Notes: generated by a model not told the origin, from the letters alone. A DNA stretch of 64,000 nucleotides from CAVSUR01 sp963846005 (GCA_963846005.1 CAWJUH010000001.1:496001-560000), one strand, 5' to 3'; positions 53,549 to 63,011 are shown, counted from the stretch's first letter. Program-made: numbers and translations.

Positions 53549-53932
53549 ATGATGCCGGAACCTCGAAGTGGGGAACGTGCCCTGCGGAGCAAGTTCATGT
53601 TGATCTTTCGTGGGGGCGCTGTCGCGCGGCACGATCTGTCGCCCTCGGAGCTTCAGGCTCACGTCGAGAAGTGGTATCGCTGGTCCGATGAGCTGGCCCG
53701 GCAGGGTCGGGGCAACGTCGGAACCGCGCTCGACAACCCGGGGGCCGCGGTCCGGGGCCACGAGCGCCTGGTCACCGACGGTCCCTACGCCGAGTCGAAG
53801 GATCTGGTGACCGGCAGCTTGATCATCGAGGCCGCCTCCCTGGAAGACGCCGTCGACGTGGCGCGCACGTGCCCGACATACGAGTTCGGCGGTTCCGTCG
53901 AGGTGCGGCCGGTCCAGGACCATCGGATCTGA
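53549..53932 (+). CDS. YCII-related (DGPF) protein
   Basis: The 127-aa protein has the YCII/DGPF pattern: KFMLIFRGG strand, SPSELQAHVEKWYRWSDEL helix, RLVTDGPYAESKDLVTGSLIIEAASLEDAV. In actinobacteria DGPF proteins are co-encoded with ECF42-type sigma factors and are their usual targets. Their reaction is unknown. The start is uncertain: ATG 53549 or 53552, or the ATG at 53597 just before the core. It ends 5 nt before the sigma gene. Confidence 0.85.
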   Translation: MMPEPRSGERALRSKFMLIFRGGAVARHDLSPSELQAHVEKWYRWSDELARQGRGNVGTALDNPGAAVRGHERLVTDGPYAESKDLVTGSLIIEAASLEDAVDVARTCPTYEFGGSVEVRPVQDHRI

Positions 53933-53937
53933 CGCTG

Positions 53938-55206
53938 GTGGACGAACGGCCCGCTGCGGTGTCATCTACGGCGCTGATCGAGGACCTGTTCCGGAAGGAG
54001 TACGCGCACCTGGTCAGCGCGCTGACCAGGGTCCTGGGCCCGTCCAACGTCCCGCTCGCCGAGGACGTCGTCCACGACGCGCTGGTCAGTGCCATGCACG
54101 CCTGGCGCTTCGGGTTGCCGCGGGACCCGAAGGCGTGGATCATCCGAGCCGCCCACAACCGGGCGATCGACATCATCCGCCGGGAACAGCGCCATAGGTC
54201 GTTCCTGCCCGAGCTGGCGACGACGACGGCGCTGACCGGGACGATCGAGGCGGCACTGGCCCCGGCCGCCGAGAGCGCCAGCCAGCTGGCGATGATGTTC
54301 GCGGTTTGCGACCCCGGCTTGACCCCCGAGACGCACGTGACACTGATCCTGCGGTGGCTGTGCGGTCTGTCGCCCAAGGAGATCGGTCAAGCGTTCCTGG
54401 TCGATACTCAGACCATCGACCGGCGCCTGCACCGGGGGCGCGGCCGTCTGCGTCAGTTGGGCCGGCTGCCTGACGTGGAGGACCTGCCTGACATCGGCGC
54501 CCGGCGGGATTCCGTGCTGCGGTCGCTGTATCTGCTGTTCAACGAGGGCTACCACGGCAGCAGCCCGCAGGACCCGGTGCGTCCCTTCCTGTGCGAGGAC
54601 GCGCTGCGTCTCACCGAGCTGCTGCTGGACGCCAAGGCGACGGCGCATCCGGACGTGCACGCGCTGGCCGCCTTGTTCTGCTTCGACGCCGCCCGCCTGC
54701 CGGCACGCCTCGACGAGCACGGTGTGTTCGTCCCCCTCGAGGATCAGGACCGGAGCCGCTGGGATCGGGCGCGCATCGAACGCGGTCTGATGCACCTCGC
54801 CCGCTCGGCCACCGGGGATCACATGTCCCGCTGGCATCTGGAGGCCGGCATCGCCTGTGAGCACGCGATAGCGCCGTCGATCCAGGAGACCGACTGGGAC
54901 CGGATTATCAGCTTCTACCAGGTTCTCGCCCAGCAGTCCTGGAGCCCGATCGTGGCGCTGAACCGCGCGCTGGCCGTGGCCGAACGGGATGGCATCGACG
55001 CGGGCCGCCGCGAGCTGGTCGCCTTGGCCGGGGAGCGGAAGCTGTCCCGGTATCCCTTCTACTGGGCGGCCCGGGCTGACCTGGAACGCCGGGCCCGCTG
55101 TCACACCGCGGCCCGGGAGTACTACGAGCAGGCCATTGCGCTGGCCCGGAGCCCGGCCGAGCGCGTGTCCTTCGAGCGGCGGATCGAGAGCCTGGGAATC
55201 TCCTAG
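53938..55206 (+). CDS. ECF42-type RNA polymerase sigma factor with C-terminal TPR-like domain
   Basis: The 422-aa protein has sigma-2 (FRKEYAHLVSALTRVLG, DVVHDALVSAMHAW) and sigma-4 with LSPKEIGQAFLVDTQTIDRRLHRGRG. A 200-residue C-terminal extension is made of TPR-like helices (LYLLFNEGYHGSS, LEAGIACEHAIAPS, AREYYEQAIALARSP). This layout, long C-terminus and linked DGPF gene define the ECF42 group, which has no anti-sigma factor; the C-terminal domain is thought to control activity. The GTG start 5 nt after the YCII stop suggests coupled translation. A homologue-like promoter was not searched. Confidence 0.92.
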   Translation: MDERPAAVSSTALIEDLFRKEYAHLVSALTRVLGPSNVPLAEDVVHDALVSAMHAWRFGLPRDPKAWIIRAAHNRAIDIIRREQRHRSFLPELATTTALTGTIEAALAPAAESASQLAMMFAVCDPGLTPETHVTLILRWLCGLSPKEIGQAFLVDTQTIDRRLHRGRGRLRQLGRLPDVEDLPDIGARRDSVLRSLYLLFNEGYHGSSPQDPVRPFLCEDALRLTELLLDAKATAHPDVHALAALFCFDAARLPARLDEHGVFVPLEDQDRSRWDRARIERGLMHLARSATGDHMSRWHLEAGIACEHAIAPSIQETDWDRIISFYQVLAQQSWSPIVALNRALAVAERDGIDAGRRELVALAGERKLSRYPFYWAARADLERRARCHTAAREYYEQAIALARSPAERVSFERRIESLGIS

Positions 55207-55551
55207 CGCGTTTCCGGGTTTCGGCGCCCGCCATTCGTCGTCCTGGTGAAGATCACCGATGAGGTCCGGAAAGACCGGTGCCAGAGACGTCAACGGACCT
55301 CGTGAAGGCCCTCTGCCAACGGTGGGGCGGTGAGTTCGCTAAGCGGCCCGACATGCCCTCGATGAGAGGCGGCCGTGGTCGAGGAGTGGCCCCAGCTCAC
55401 CGAACTCGCGCCGAGCGGTGCTTGCGATCGGGTCCGCGTCGAGTCCGGCGGCGCTTGGACCTCCTCGAAATCTGGTAGAGCCGCGTCCGGTTTCGGCCGG
55501 TCCTGTTCGTCTTCCTGATGTAGCTCACATACGACACAGAGGAGCACCGCG
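55207..55551. other. Intergenic region with an imperfect 50-bp direct repeat
   Basis: The stretches at about 55208-55258 and 55486-55535 share blocks such as GGTTTCGGC and TTCGTC-TCCTG in order. Between them a plus ORF with LVKALCQRWGGEFAK looks partly protein-like but breaks off. It may be a deleted gene between two copies of a leader. Ribosome site AGAGGAGC precedes 55552. Confidence 0.4.
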
Positions 55552-56085
55552 ATGCGCAAGATCATCAATTCCGCCTTCATCTCGCTCGACGGCGTCACAG
55601 CAGATCCAAGCTCCTGGGCGATCTTCGACCCGGACGCAGCGGAGGAAGCCGTTCAGGCGCTACACGTCCTCGGCGGCATGCTCATAGGACGAGGCACCTA
55701 CGAGTACTTCGCCGATGTCATGCCCAAACAGACCGGGCCATACGCAGACGCGATCAACGCGATTCGCAAGTACGTGTTCTCCTCAACGCTGGAGAACGCT
55801 GACTGGAACAACTCCACGCTCATTCGCGACGACGTCGTCACCGCCGTGACCGAACTCAAGCAAGAAGATGGTGGTGATCTCATGATGTACGGATACGGCC
55901 GGCTCAGCCAAACCCTGCTCGCCCACCACCTGGTCGATGAAATCCGGTTCTCGGTCCACCCGGTGCTAGTCGGCGGAGGAGCGGCTGGCGGTGGCAACGG
56001 CAAGACGCTCCCGCTGAAGCTTCTCGGCGCAACCCCAGCGCCGAACGGCGTCGTCGCGCTCACCTACCAGCCTGCTTCCCGCTGA
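55552..56085 (+). CDS. Dihydrofolate reductase/RibD C-terminal domain protein
   Basis: The 177-aa protein has the RibD_C fold: MRKIINSAFISLDGVTAD, GGMLIGRGTYEYFADVMP, KYVFSSTLENADWNNST and MMYGYGRLSQTLLAHHLVDEI. The G-x-G-R-L motif and nucleotide-binding region suggest NADPH use, though substrates are unknown for this group. These proteins are often found near ECF42/DGPF genes, so it may share control with the preceding sigma factor. AGAGGAGC lies 8 nt before the ATG. Confidence 0.9.
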   Translation: MRKIINSAFISLDGVTADPSSWAIFDPDAAEEAVQALHVLGGMLIGRGTYEYFADVMPKQTGPYADAINAIRKYVFSSTLENADWNNSTLIRDDVVTAVTELKQEDGGDLMMYGYGRLSQTLLAHHLVDEIRFSVHPVLVGGGAAGGGNGKTLPLKLLGATPAPNGVVALTYQPASR

Positions 56086-56193
56086 GCGGTAAGGCCCGGC
56101 GCGGCCACAAGCCCGCCGGATTAGTGGGTATAGATCGCAGGGTAGGCTCGCGGGAGCCTGACCCGGTTTCCCGGACTGTCGGATACCTACCGG

Positions 56194-56619
56194 GTGCCGC
56201 TGGATGACCTCGTCGGCGCGCCCGAGGTGGGCGACCCGCGGCTGTGGCTCAAACCGGGCCGCGTCAAAGACCGGACCGTCATCCCGCTGACCCGCCAGCC
56301 CAATGCCATGCAGGCCTGGAAGATCGTCATTCCGGCCAGCAAAGTCAACTCAGAACCACGGGCGCACGACGGCTACGAATGGATCTACGTTCTGTCCGGC
56401 CGCATGCGTCTCATTCTCGGAGACCAGGACTGGGTGCTGGCGCCGGGCGAGGTCGCCGATTTCGACACCCGGGTGCCACATTGGTTCGGCAGTACAGGGA
56501 ACGAGCCAGCGGAGATCCTCAGCATCTTCCAGCGACCCGGCGAACGAATGACCATCCGAACAAAATCCCAGCCGGCGAAGCGGCAACGTGCCCCCCAGCC
56601 TCCGGCGACCTCAACATGA
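56194..56619 (+). pseudogene. Cupin half of an XRE-cupin regulator, N-terminal HTH lost
   Basis: From GTG 56194 the frame gives PLDDLVGAPEVGDPR, VIPLTRQPNAMQAWKIV and a cupin core (HDGYEWIYVLSGRMRLILG, GEVADFDTRVPHWFGSTG). Related actinobacterial regulators carry an N-terminal XRE HTH joined by Y-R-V-PLDDLV. Here the codons just before the GTG still read LSDTYR in frame, but the HTH itself is absent. The piece could be expressed as a stand-alone cupin, but the lost upstream part argues for a truncated gene. Confidence 0.7.
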
Positions 56620-57648
56620 CAGACCCGCACTAAGCGACCCACGACGACGGTTCCGCGGGCCGTCCCCCGTACTCAGGGCGGCACCTCAATATGTGTTCTC
56701 TGCCCCAATTGTCGTGAGTAATCTGCCCGGCGTGACTGTGGGCGCGGTGATAATCTTGTTTGTAATCCAGGCGTGCGATCTTGAGGCTCTCCCCGTCCTG
56801 GCCCCTCACCTGGCAGGCCTGGTCATCGAGTGCGAGATTCCCGCCGGCAGGCCGTTGCACATGTGAGCCCGGACGTGGCCCTGTGACGCTGCCTGCCCCG
56901 GGTGCGGCATGGTGTCGCGGCGGGTGCACAGCCGCTACCAGCGGCATTTAGCTGATACCGCGAGCGGCGGCTGGCGCCGGGCGGCGCAGGCGACAGCCAC
57001 TGAGCCAACGTCGCACCGCTGTGTTCTCCCACCAGCTCATGTCTCGACCCCGGATCATGGGGTGAGATGCGCGAAGCCGACCGCCCCGAATGACGATCTG
57101 TACTAATCAAGACCAGAGAACCAAAGACCCCGCCGTAGCAAATAGTCGGCGTTCCGGGCGGGTGGATACTGACGACAATGTCGAGCGCCTGATCACCGCT
57201 GCGGCTCGCTGAGGCATACAGGCCAACAAATAAATATGCGACACTGCGACATCCGCTACTCGGCATGAGCGGTCGTTCTAGTCTCGTCGCAGTGCACTGA
57301 GATCGGCAGCTCTGCGCTGACGGCGGGCCACTCTGCCGTGCGCCAGATATCGCGCCTAATGCGGGTGGCGCGCGATGCAAGTGCCTGGTCTGATCACGGC
57401 GCAAGCCCTAAGCCATGACCTTCCGGCCCCCGAGCGCCGCCGTGAGCCGGGCGCGGGGGCCTGTCTCGCCAACGGCTCTGTCGCACTCAGGACAGTCCCG
57501 GCGTGGGCGTAACGCCGCGGTATGTCGTCAGGGCTCCGGATTCGCGCCGCCGAGGGGAGACGGTGTGCGGGCGATGATGGGAGACTGGCTGTCAGAGGAG
57601 CGCGCGCTGGCCTTGGCGCCGACGTCGGAGGAGAGGGGGCGTGCAGCG
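56620..57648. other. Long non-coding stretch, no gene recognised
   Basis: About 1 kb without a convincing gene. The frame leading into the hydrolase (57415-57648) has Arg/Ser-rich sequence without family features. A GGAGGAGAGGGGGC just before 57649 is the hydrolase ribosome site. Confidence 0.45.
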
Positions 57649-58443
57649 ATGGCAGGCGGCCCGGTTGTTTTCGTGCATGGCTTGTGGCTGCCCGCGAGTT
57701 CGTGGGGCTCCTGGGCGGACCTGTTCGGCGAGTCCGGCTATGAGCCGGTGACGCCGGGCTGGCCCGGGGAGCCGGACACGGTCGGAGAAGCGCGCGAGAA
57801 TCCCGGGCTGGTCGCCGGGAAAGGCATCGACGATGTCGTCGAGCACTACGCCCAGGTGATTGCCGGCCTTGCGGCCCGGCCGGTGGTGATTGGCCACTCT
57901 TTCGGCGGGCTGGTCGTGCAGCGGCTGCTGGGCCAGGGTCTCGCCGCTGCCGCGGTGGCGATCGACCCGGCGCCGATCAAGGGCGTGCTCTTCCTGCCGC
58001 CCGCCGCGCTGCGGGTGGCCTCGGTCGCGCTGCGCCGCCCGGCGAATCGGAATCAGGCGGTATCGCTTACCGCCGAGCAGTTCCGCTATGGTTTCGGCAA
58101 CACGCTGCCCGAGCAGGAATCCCGCGAGCTGTATGAGCGCTGGGCCATCCCCTCGCCGGGTCGGCCGTTGTTCGAGGCCGCGACGGCGAACTTCGTCCCG
58201 CGCTCGCCCGCCAAGGTCGATACTGGCAATAAGGCCCGCGGGCCGCTGCTGATCACTGCTGGCGGCCGCGACCACGCCGTCCCGGCGGTCGTGAGCCACG
58301 CGACGCGCCGGCTCTACCACAAATCGCCCGCGATCACCGACCTGCGTGAGTTCCCGGACCGGGGTCACTCGCTGGTCATCGATCACGGCTGGCGCGAGAT
58401 TGCCCAGACGGCGCTGGACTGGCTCAAACAGCGCGCGCTGTAG
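57649..58443 (+). CDS. Alpha/beta hydrolase
   Basis: The 264-aa protein has the alpha/beta-hydrolase fold: PVVFVHGLWLPASSW (oxyanion region), the nucleophile elbow GHSFGGLVVQ with Ser, an acid residue in ITAGGRDHAVP and the catalytic His in FPDRGHSLVID. The lid region LYERWAIPSPGRPLFEAA matches esterases and haloalkane-type hydrolases. The substrate is unknown. ATG 57649 follows GAGGAGAGGGGGC closely, so the earlier in-frame start at 57415 is not used. Confidence 0.92.
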   Translation: MAGGPVVFVHGLWLPASSWGSWADLFGESGYEPVTPGWPGEPDTVGEARENPGLVAGKGIDDVVEHYAQVIAGLAARPVVIGHSFGGLVVQRLLGQGLAAAAVAIDPAPIKGVLFLPPAALRVASVALRRPANRNQAVSLTAEQFRYGFGNTLPEQESRELYERWAIPSPGRPLFEAATANFVPRSPAKVDTGNKARGPLLITAGGRDHAVPAVVSHATRRLYHKSPAITDLREFPDRGHSLVIDHGWREIAQTALDWLKQRAL

Positions 58444-58524
58444 CGATTCGCCCATGCCGGGCCGCGGTGACCTGCGAGGCGGAGCCGTCGCTGGACCTGG
58501 CTGGTGAGGACCCGGGGCCTCTGG

Positions 58525-60111
58525 CTATTCGCGGACGTCGGCGGCTAGATAATGGCCGGTTTGTGGCGGCGGGTCGGACAGGGCCGCGGCGGCGTCGTGG
58601 TATTGCAGGTCGGTGCCGGTTTGCCGCTCCCGGTGCTGCCTCAGGTGCTCTTCCCAGCTCGGCACGCCGAACAGTTCGATGAATAGGCGCGGGTTCTGGC
58701 CGTCCTGGTACAGGCCCCAGCCGGTGGCCCCGGTCCGCAGCCGTGACAGGCGCAGGCGCGCCATGGCCGGCAAGAACTGCTGTTCCTTTCCGGCGGCGAT
58801 GGTGTAGGTGATCCGCACCAGGACCAGCCCGCTGCCGCGATCAGCGCTGAGGGGCAGTTGCGGCTCGGGCCAGCGCACCAGGCTGCGGTCCATGTCCGCG
58901 ATCTGGTGGAACGGCCAGAACCGGAGTGCTGCGGTGCCGGCGGCCATGACGGCGGCGGAGATCAGGAAGGCGGGAACCAGCCCGGCAACCCCGGCTGCGA
59001 CTCCCCAGATCGCGGCTCCGGCTGCCTGGGCGCCGAACAGGACCATCTGGTAGACCGACAGGCCGCGGGCTCGTACCCACCGGGGCAGGAAGAGCTGCAA
59101 CGCGGCGTTGACGTTGGACAGGAACGCTATCCAGGCCACACCGGCCGGCAGCAGCACCAGGACGGTGAGCGCAAGGTTGCGTGACAGCGCTGCCGCGACC
59201 AGTGCCGCCGCGTAAGTCAGGCTCGCGACGGCCACCAGGGCATTGGCAGACAGCCTGGCCCGGACCTGCGGAAGGATGAACGCGCCGCCCACGGCGCCGG
59301 CCCCGAGGGCACCGAGCAGCACACCGTACCCGCCCGCGCCCAGGCCGAGCCGGCGGGTGGCGATCAGCGGCAGCAGCGCCCACAGGCAGCTGCCCGGCAC
59401 CAGGAACAGGGCCGCGCGCAGCAGGATGCGCCGGACGACCGGTGCGTGGCGCACGTACCGGCCGCCGGCCCGCAGCCCGGGAAGAAACCGCTCGGGAGAC
59501 TGCGGAGTCCCGCCGAGCTGGGGATGGGCCGCCACCACGATCGCGTAGAGCAGGAACGTCGCCGTGTTCAGGCCGAACACGGCGGCCACCCCGATCCGGG
59601 CGACCAGCAGCCCGGCGATCGCCGGGCCGATCGCGCGGGCCAGGTTGATGCTGATCGAGCTGAGGGCCGCGGCGGCCGGCACCTGCTCGCGCGGGACCAT
59701 GTCGGGCACCAGCGACTGGTAGGCCGGCGCGACCAGGATGGCGCCGGTGCCCAGCACGAAGGTGAACATGAGCAGCAGCGCCGGCGGCATCCGGTGCGCC
59801 GCGGTCAGCGCCGTGAGCGCTGCGCCGGCGGTAGTCATGCCGGCGAGCACCGCGACCAGCAGCCTGGCCCGGTTGAAGATGTCCGCCAGCACCCCGCCCA
59901 CCAGCGCGAACAAGACAGCGGGCAGCGTGTCAGCGGTCTGCACGAGTGAGACGAGCACGGCCGCGTGAGCATCGTGGACCACTAGCCACTGGGCGCCGAC
60001 TGTCTGCATCCAGGTGCCCACGTTGCTGACCAGCGCCGCGATCCACAGCATCCGGAACAGCCCGATATGCAGCGGCGCCCAAGACGACGCCGCCGACCCT
60101 GAGCCAGGCAT
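58525..60111 (-). CDS. MFS transporter with C-terminal monooxygenase-like domain
   Basis: The 528-aa protein has twelve helices of the EntS-like MFS_3 type (MLWIAALVSNVGTWMQTVGAQW at the start, GGVLADIFNRARLL between helices 2 and 3). After helix 12 a 110-residue cytoplasmic domain follows (LVLVRITYTIAAGKEQQFLPAM, GATGWGLYQDGQNPRLFIELF, SWEEHLRQHRERQT), which resembles an antibiotic biosynthesis monooxygenase-like barrel. Fusion of an exporter to such a domain occurs in actinobacteria, with unknown meaning. The ATG at 60109-60111 is chosen over 60204. It is convergent with the alpha/beta hydrolase gene upstream of it and divergent from the oxidoreductase at 60359. Confidence 0.9.
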   Translation of the reverse strand: MPGSGSAASSWAPLHIGLFRMLWIAALVSNVGTWMQTVGAQWLVVHDAHAAVLVSLVQTADTLPAVLFALVGGVLADIFNRARLLVAVLAGMTTAGAALTALTAAHRMPPALLLMFTFVLGTGAILVAPAYQSLVPDMVPREQVPAAAALSSISINLARAIGPAIAGLLVARIGVAAVFGLNTATFLLYAIVVAAHPQLGGTPQSPERFLPGLRAGGRYVRHAPVVRRILLRAALFLVPGSCLWALLPLIATRRLGLGAGGYGVLLGALGAGAVGGAFILPQVRARLSANALVAVASLTYAAALVAAALSRNLALTVLVLLPAGVAWIAFLSNVNAALQLFLPRWVRARGLSVYQMVLFGAQAAGAAIWGVAAGVAGLVPAFLISAAVMAAGTAALRFWPFHQIADMDRSLVRWPEPQLPLSADRGSGLVLVRITYTIAAGKEQQFLPAMARLRLSRLRTGATGWGLYQDGQNPRLFIELFGVPSWEEHLRQHRERQTGTDLQYHDAAAALSDPPPQTGHYLAADVRE

Positions 60112-60358
60112 GCCGCGCTTCAGCTCCCTGTGGGCAAAGGGCCCTCGCCCATCTGGTGTCAGCCGCTGGGGCCGGTCTGATTCATGAGCCGGGGCAGGCC
60201 GCAAGACCTGACCCGTTATCCCACTGGGCTACGGTACAGAAATCCACCTCGAACCGGCTTCCCGGCGGCGGCGGAATGTCCTTGCCGTCGGAGGTGTATC
60301 CAGCTCAGCTGCGGTGCTGCCGCACGAGACGGTCGTAACGGCGCGGAGGGAGACTCAG

Positions 60359-61249
60359 ATGGCTGCTAGCGATAGCCGTGGCGAGAATGTGCGGGTGGCG
60401 GTGCTGGGCACCGGCATCATGGGCTCGGCGATGGCCCGCAATCTGGTCTCGGCAGGGCTGCGCACCACGGTCTGGGATCGGTATCCGACCGCGACCGCGC
60501 CACTGTCCGATGCCGGAGCGCTGGTGGCGGCGTCGCCGGCGGAGGCGGTCCAGGACGCGCACGTCGTGATCACGATGCTGCCGACCGCCGAGGTGGTCGG
60601 TTCGGTGATCTTCGCTGGCGGCGTGGCGGAGGCGCTGGCTGAGGGCGCGGTGTGGGCGCAAATGGGCACGATCGGCCTCACCGCAACGACCGAGATCGGG
60701 AGCCGGCTCGGTCGGCTGCGGCCCGATGTCAGGTTCGTGGACGCGCCGGTATCGGGCAGTAAGGGCCCCGCCGAGGCCGGCCAGCTGCTCCTTCTGGCGT
60801 CCGGGCCGACCGCGGCGGCCGCGGCCGTAGGCCCGGTGTTCTCGGCGATCGGCCGCAAGACCGTGTGGCTGGGTGAAGCCGGCCAGGGCAGCCGGATGAA
60901 GCTGGTCGTCAACGCCTACATGTCGATCTTGATCGAGGGTGTGGCTGAGGCCCTGGAACTGGCTGCCCGGCTGGGCATCGATGACTCTAAGCTGGCGGAG
61001 GCCATCGAGGGCGGCCCGCTGGACGCGCCGATCGCGGACGCCAAGCTGCACAAAATGGAAAGCGGCGATTTTGCGCCCGAGTTCCCGCTGGAGTGGGCGC
61101 TCAAGGACGTCGACCTGGCCCTCGGGGCCGCGGGAGATGACGAGCTGCCGCTGCTGGCCGCGCTGTCCCGCCAGTGGCGCACGGCCGTCGACGCCGGCCA
61201 CGGCCGCGAAGATGTCAGCGCCGCCCGCCTGGCGCTCGGCGGCCGCTAG
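60359..61249 (+). CDS. NAD(P)-dependent beta-hydroxyacid dehydrogenase-like oxidoreductase
   Basis: The 296-aa protein has an N-terminal Rossmann fold VAVLGTGIMGSAMARN, the substrate loop FVDAPVSGSKGPAEAGQL, and the catalytic Lys in GQGSRMKLVVNAY. The all-helical C-terminal domain is complete. This is the 3-hydroxyisobutyrate/6-phosphogluconate dehydrogenase family; the real substrate is unknown. GGAGGGAG lies 8 nt before the ATG at 60359. It stands alone, divergent from the MFS gene. Confidence 0.93.
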   Translation: MAASDSRGENVRVAVLGTGIMGSAMARNLVSAGLRTTVWDRYPTATAPLSDAGALVAASPAEAVQDAHVVITMLPTAEVVGSVIFAGGVAEALAEGAVWAQMGTIGLTATTEIGSRLGRLRPDVRFVDAPVSGSKGPAEAGQLLLLASGPTAAAAAVGPVFSAIGRKTVWLGEAGQGSRMKLVVNAYMSILIEGVAEALELAARLGIDDSKLAEAIEGGPLDAPIADAKLHKMESGDFAPEFPLEWALKDVDLALGAAGDDELPLLAALSRQWRTAVDAGHGREDVSAARLALGGR

Positions 61250-61702
61250 CAGCCTCGATCCGCCGGCCTACGCCGCGCTGATCAGCTTCACCGGCGCGAT
61301 CATCTTCAGCCTCAGCAGCGCCGCTGGGGCAGCCGCCTCCGGCCTGCCGCCTGACCTGCTGGACAAGCTGACCGTGGAGCGAGGAAGGCCTCTCAGCCGC
61401 GCCGATCGGCGGCTCGCGAGCGGCTGGTGACGCTACTGCCGGTGATCCGCCTGGCCGTGGGCCGACCACGAGAGCAGCAGTTGAGAATGTGGTGGCCATC
61501 AGGCACCTCCGGAGACTCAGGCTGAGACCCCAGAAGCTGGGCCAGCCGAGGCCCCGGCAACACGATGAGAACCCACGGTAAATCGGCTACGACCGTCACG
61601 CCAGCCAGTCACGCCGACCAAGCAGGCGAGCGTAACGGCGGCTCCGCGCGCATAGGCCCGGGTTCATATCCGATGACTTGGCGTGACGGACGGCGGCCAC
61701 GT
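61250..61702. other. Intergenic region, traces of a lost gene
   Basis: No intact gene. At 61254-61430 a plus frame reads AYAALISFTGAIIFSLSSAAG, then LLDKLTVERGRPLSRADRR, which is protein-like but has no start and belongs to no family I know. Confidence 0.4.
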
Positions 61703-62122
61703 TCAGCGCGTGAGACGCCGGGCGAGAGCTATCTGCGCGCCAGCGGACAGGCCGGAGACCAGCCCGGTCACAGTGCGTGCGGCGGCGCTTGCTGACTTGC
61801 TCCTGGCGATGGTGAGTGCGTCGCAGCAGTCGACGAGGGCGGTGGCGAGCAGCCAGCCGCGCAGCGGTCCCGGCCCGCGCCGGGACGCGAGCGCCGTGCC
61901 AAGGCCCAGCGCGAGGTCGCGGGCGGCCGCAGCGCGCAGCGCCAGCGCGGTGGCCTCATCGGCTTGCCTGCCAGGCAAGAACAGCCGCCATGCGAGCCGG
62001 CCGGGGGCGAGCACGCCGATTGCTCCGATCCCGAGCCGGACGGCCGCCATGGCACGCGCAACCCGCGAGCTTTCGGGCCGGGCGATGCAGGCCAGCGTGC
62101 TGGTCGTTCGCTGTTGCGTCAT
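61703..62122 (-). CDS. Small hydrophobic hypothetical protein
   Basis: The 139-aa protein contains RAMAAVRLGIGAIGVLAPGRL and several Ala/Leu-rich segments (ARDLALGLGTALASRRG, RGWLLATALVDCCDAL, AARTVTGLVSGLSAGAQIAL) that predict three to four membrane helices. The pattern matches small actinobacterial membrane proteins of unknown role. ATG 62120-62122 has CGAGGAGACTG upstream. Confidence 0.65.
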   Translation of the reverse strand: MTQQRTTSTLACIARPESSRVARAMAAVRLGIGAIGVLAPGRLAWRLFLPGRQADEATALALRAAAARDLALGLGTALASRRGPGPLRGWLLATALVDCCDALTIARSKSASAAARTVTGLVSGLSAGAQIALARRLTR

Positions 62123-62366
62123 CGCAGTCTCCTCGCTCGCCGCTGGCACATGCTCGGCTGAGCTTAAGCGGCCCGCGGCGGCTGGCGACAGTAGTGCCGG
62201 CCGGCGACGCCGAACCGCTGGAGGCGGCCACCGTCCGTCAGAACCCCCGGATAGGTATGATGCTCAGCGGCCAGGCGCTGGCGATGACGTTGGGCCAGTG
62301 GATCGTCCTCACTGGTGGCGGCCCGCGGCAATCGGCCCCGGTGAAGCAGCCTGTTAGGAGGTCATC

Positions 62367-63011
62367 GTGCCGCAGGTCCGGGTGCACAACTTCTCGGTGT
62401 CGCTGGATGGGTTCGGCACCGGCGCAGGGCAAAGCCTGGATGCCCCGTTTGGGCATGCGGGAACCCGGCTGCACGAATGGTTCTTCCCGACTCGCACCTT
62501 CCAGGCCATGCAGGGCCAGCCCGGCGGCAGCACCGGCATCGACGACGCTTTCGCCAGCGCCTGGGCTCCGGGCATCGGCGCCGAGATCATGGGGCGGGGC
62601 AAGTTCGGCCCGCACCACGGACCCTGGCCGGACCGGGAGTGGAACGGATGGTGGGGAGACACCCCGCCGTTCCACACCCCGGTCTTTGTTCTCACCCACC
62701 ATCCCCGGCCCTCCGTACAGATGAACGGCGGTACCACGTTTGACTTCCTCGACGCCAGCCCCGCCCAGGCGCTTGCGCAGGCGCGCCAGGCCGCCGCGGG
62801 CGGGGATGTCCGCATCGGCGGCGGCCCGTCCACCATCCGCGAATTCCTGGCCGCCGGCCTGATCGACTACCTGCACATCGTCGTGGTGCCCATCGTGCTG
62901 GGTCGCGGAGAGCGGCTCTGGGACGGGCTGGAGGCGCTCGAAGACCGGTTCCGGATTGAGGCCATGAACAGCCCCAGCGGCGTCACCCACGTCACCCTCA
63001 GCCGGCGGTAA
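62367..63011 (+). CDS. Dihydrofolate reductase/RibD C-terminal domain protein (second)
   Basis: The 214-aa protein has RVHNFSVSLDGFGTGAGQ, APGIGAEIMGRGKFGP, TPVFVLTHHPRPS and GGDVRIGGGPSTIREFLAAGLIDYLHIVVVP, a complete RibD_C fold with a nucleotide-binding G-G-G loop. It differs from the 55552 protein in having an extra Trp-rich insert (WPDREWNGWWGD). Substrate unknown. The start is GTG 62367, preceded by TAGGAGG at 6 nt. Confidence 0.92.
   Translation: MPQVRVHNFSVSLDGFGTGAGQSLDAPFGHAGTRLHEWFFPTRTFQAMQGQPGGSTGIDDAFASAWAPGIGAEIMGRGKFGPHHGPWPDREWNGWWGDTPPFHTPVFVLTHHPRPSVQMNGGTTFDFLDASPAQALAQARQAAAGGDVRIGGGPSTIREFLAAGLIDYLHIVVVPIVLGRGERLWDGLEALEDRFRIEAMNSPSGVTHVTLSRR

Noticed and set aside
53962..55293. 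443-codon minus-strand ORF opposite the sigma gene
   Set aside because: Mirrors the ECF42 frame; no independent protein pattern.
49430..57440. Similar CTGATCACGG...GCCC patches at 49424 and 57397
   Set aside because: Only short blocks match; not enough to call a repeat pair or recombination site.
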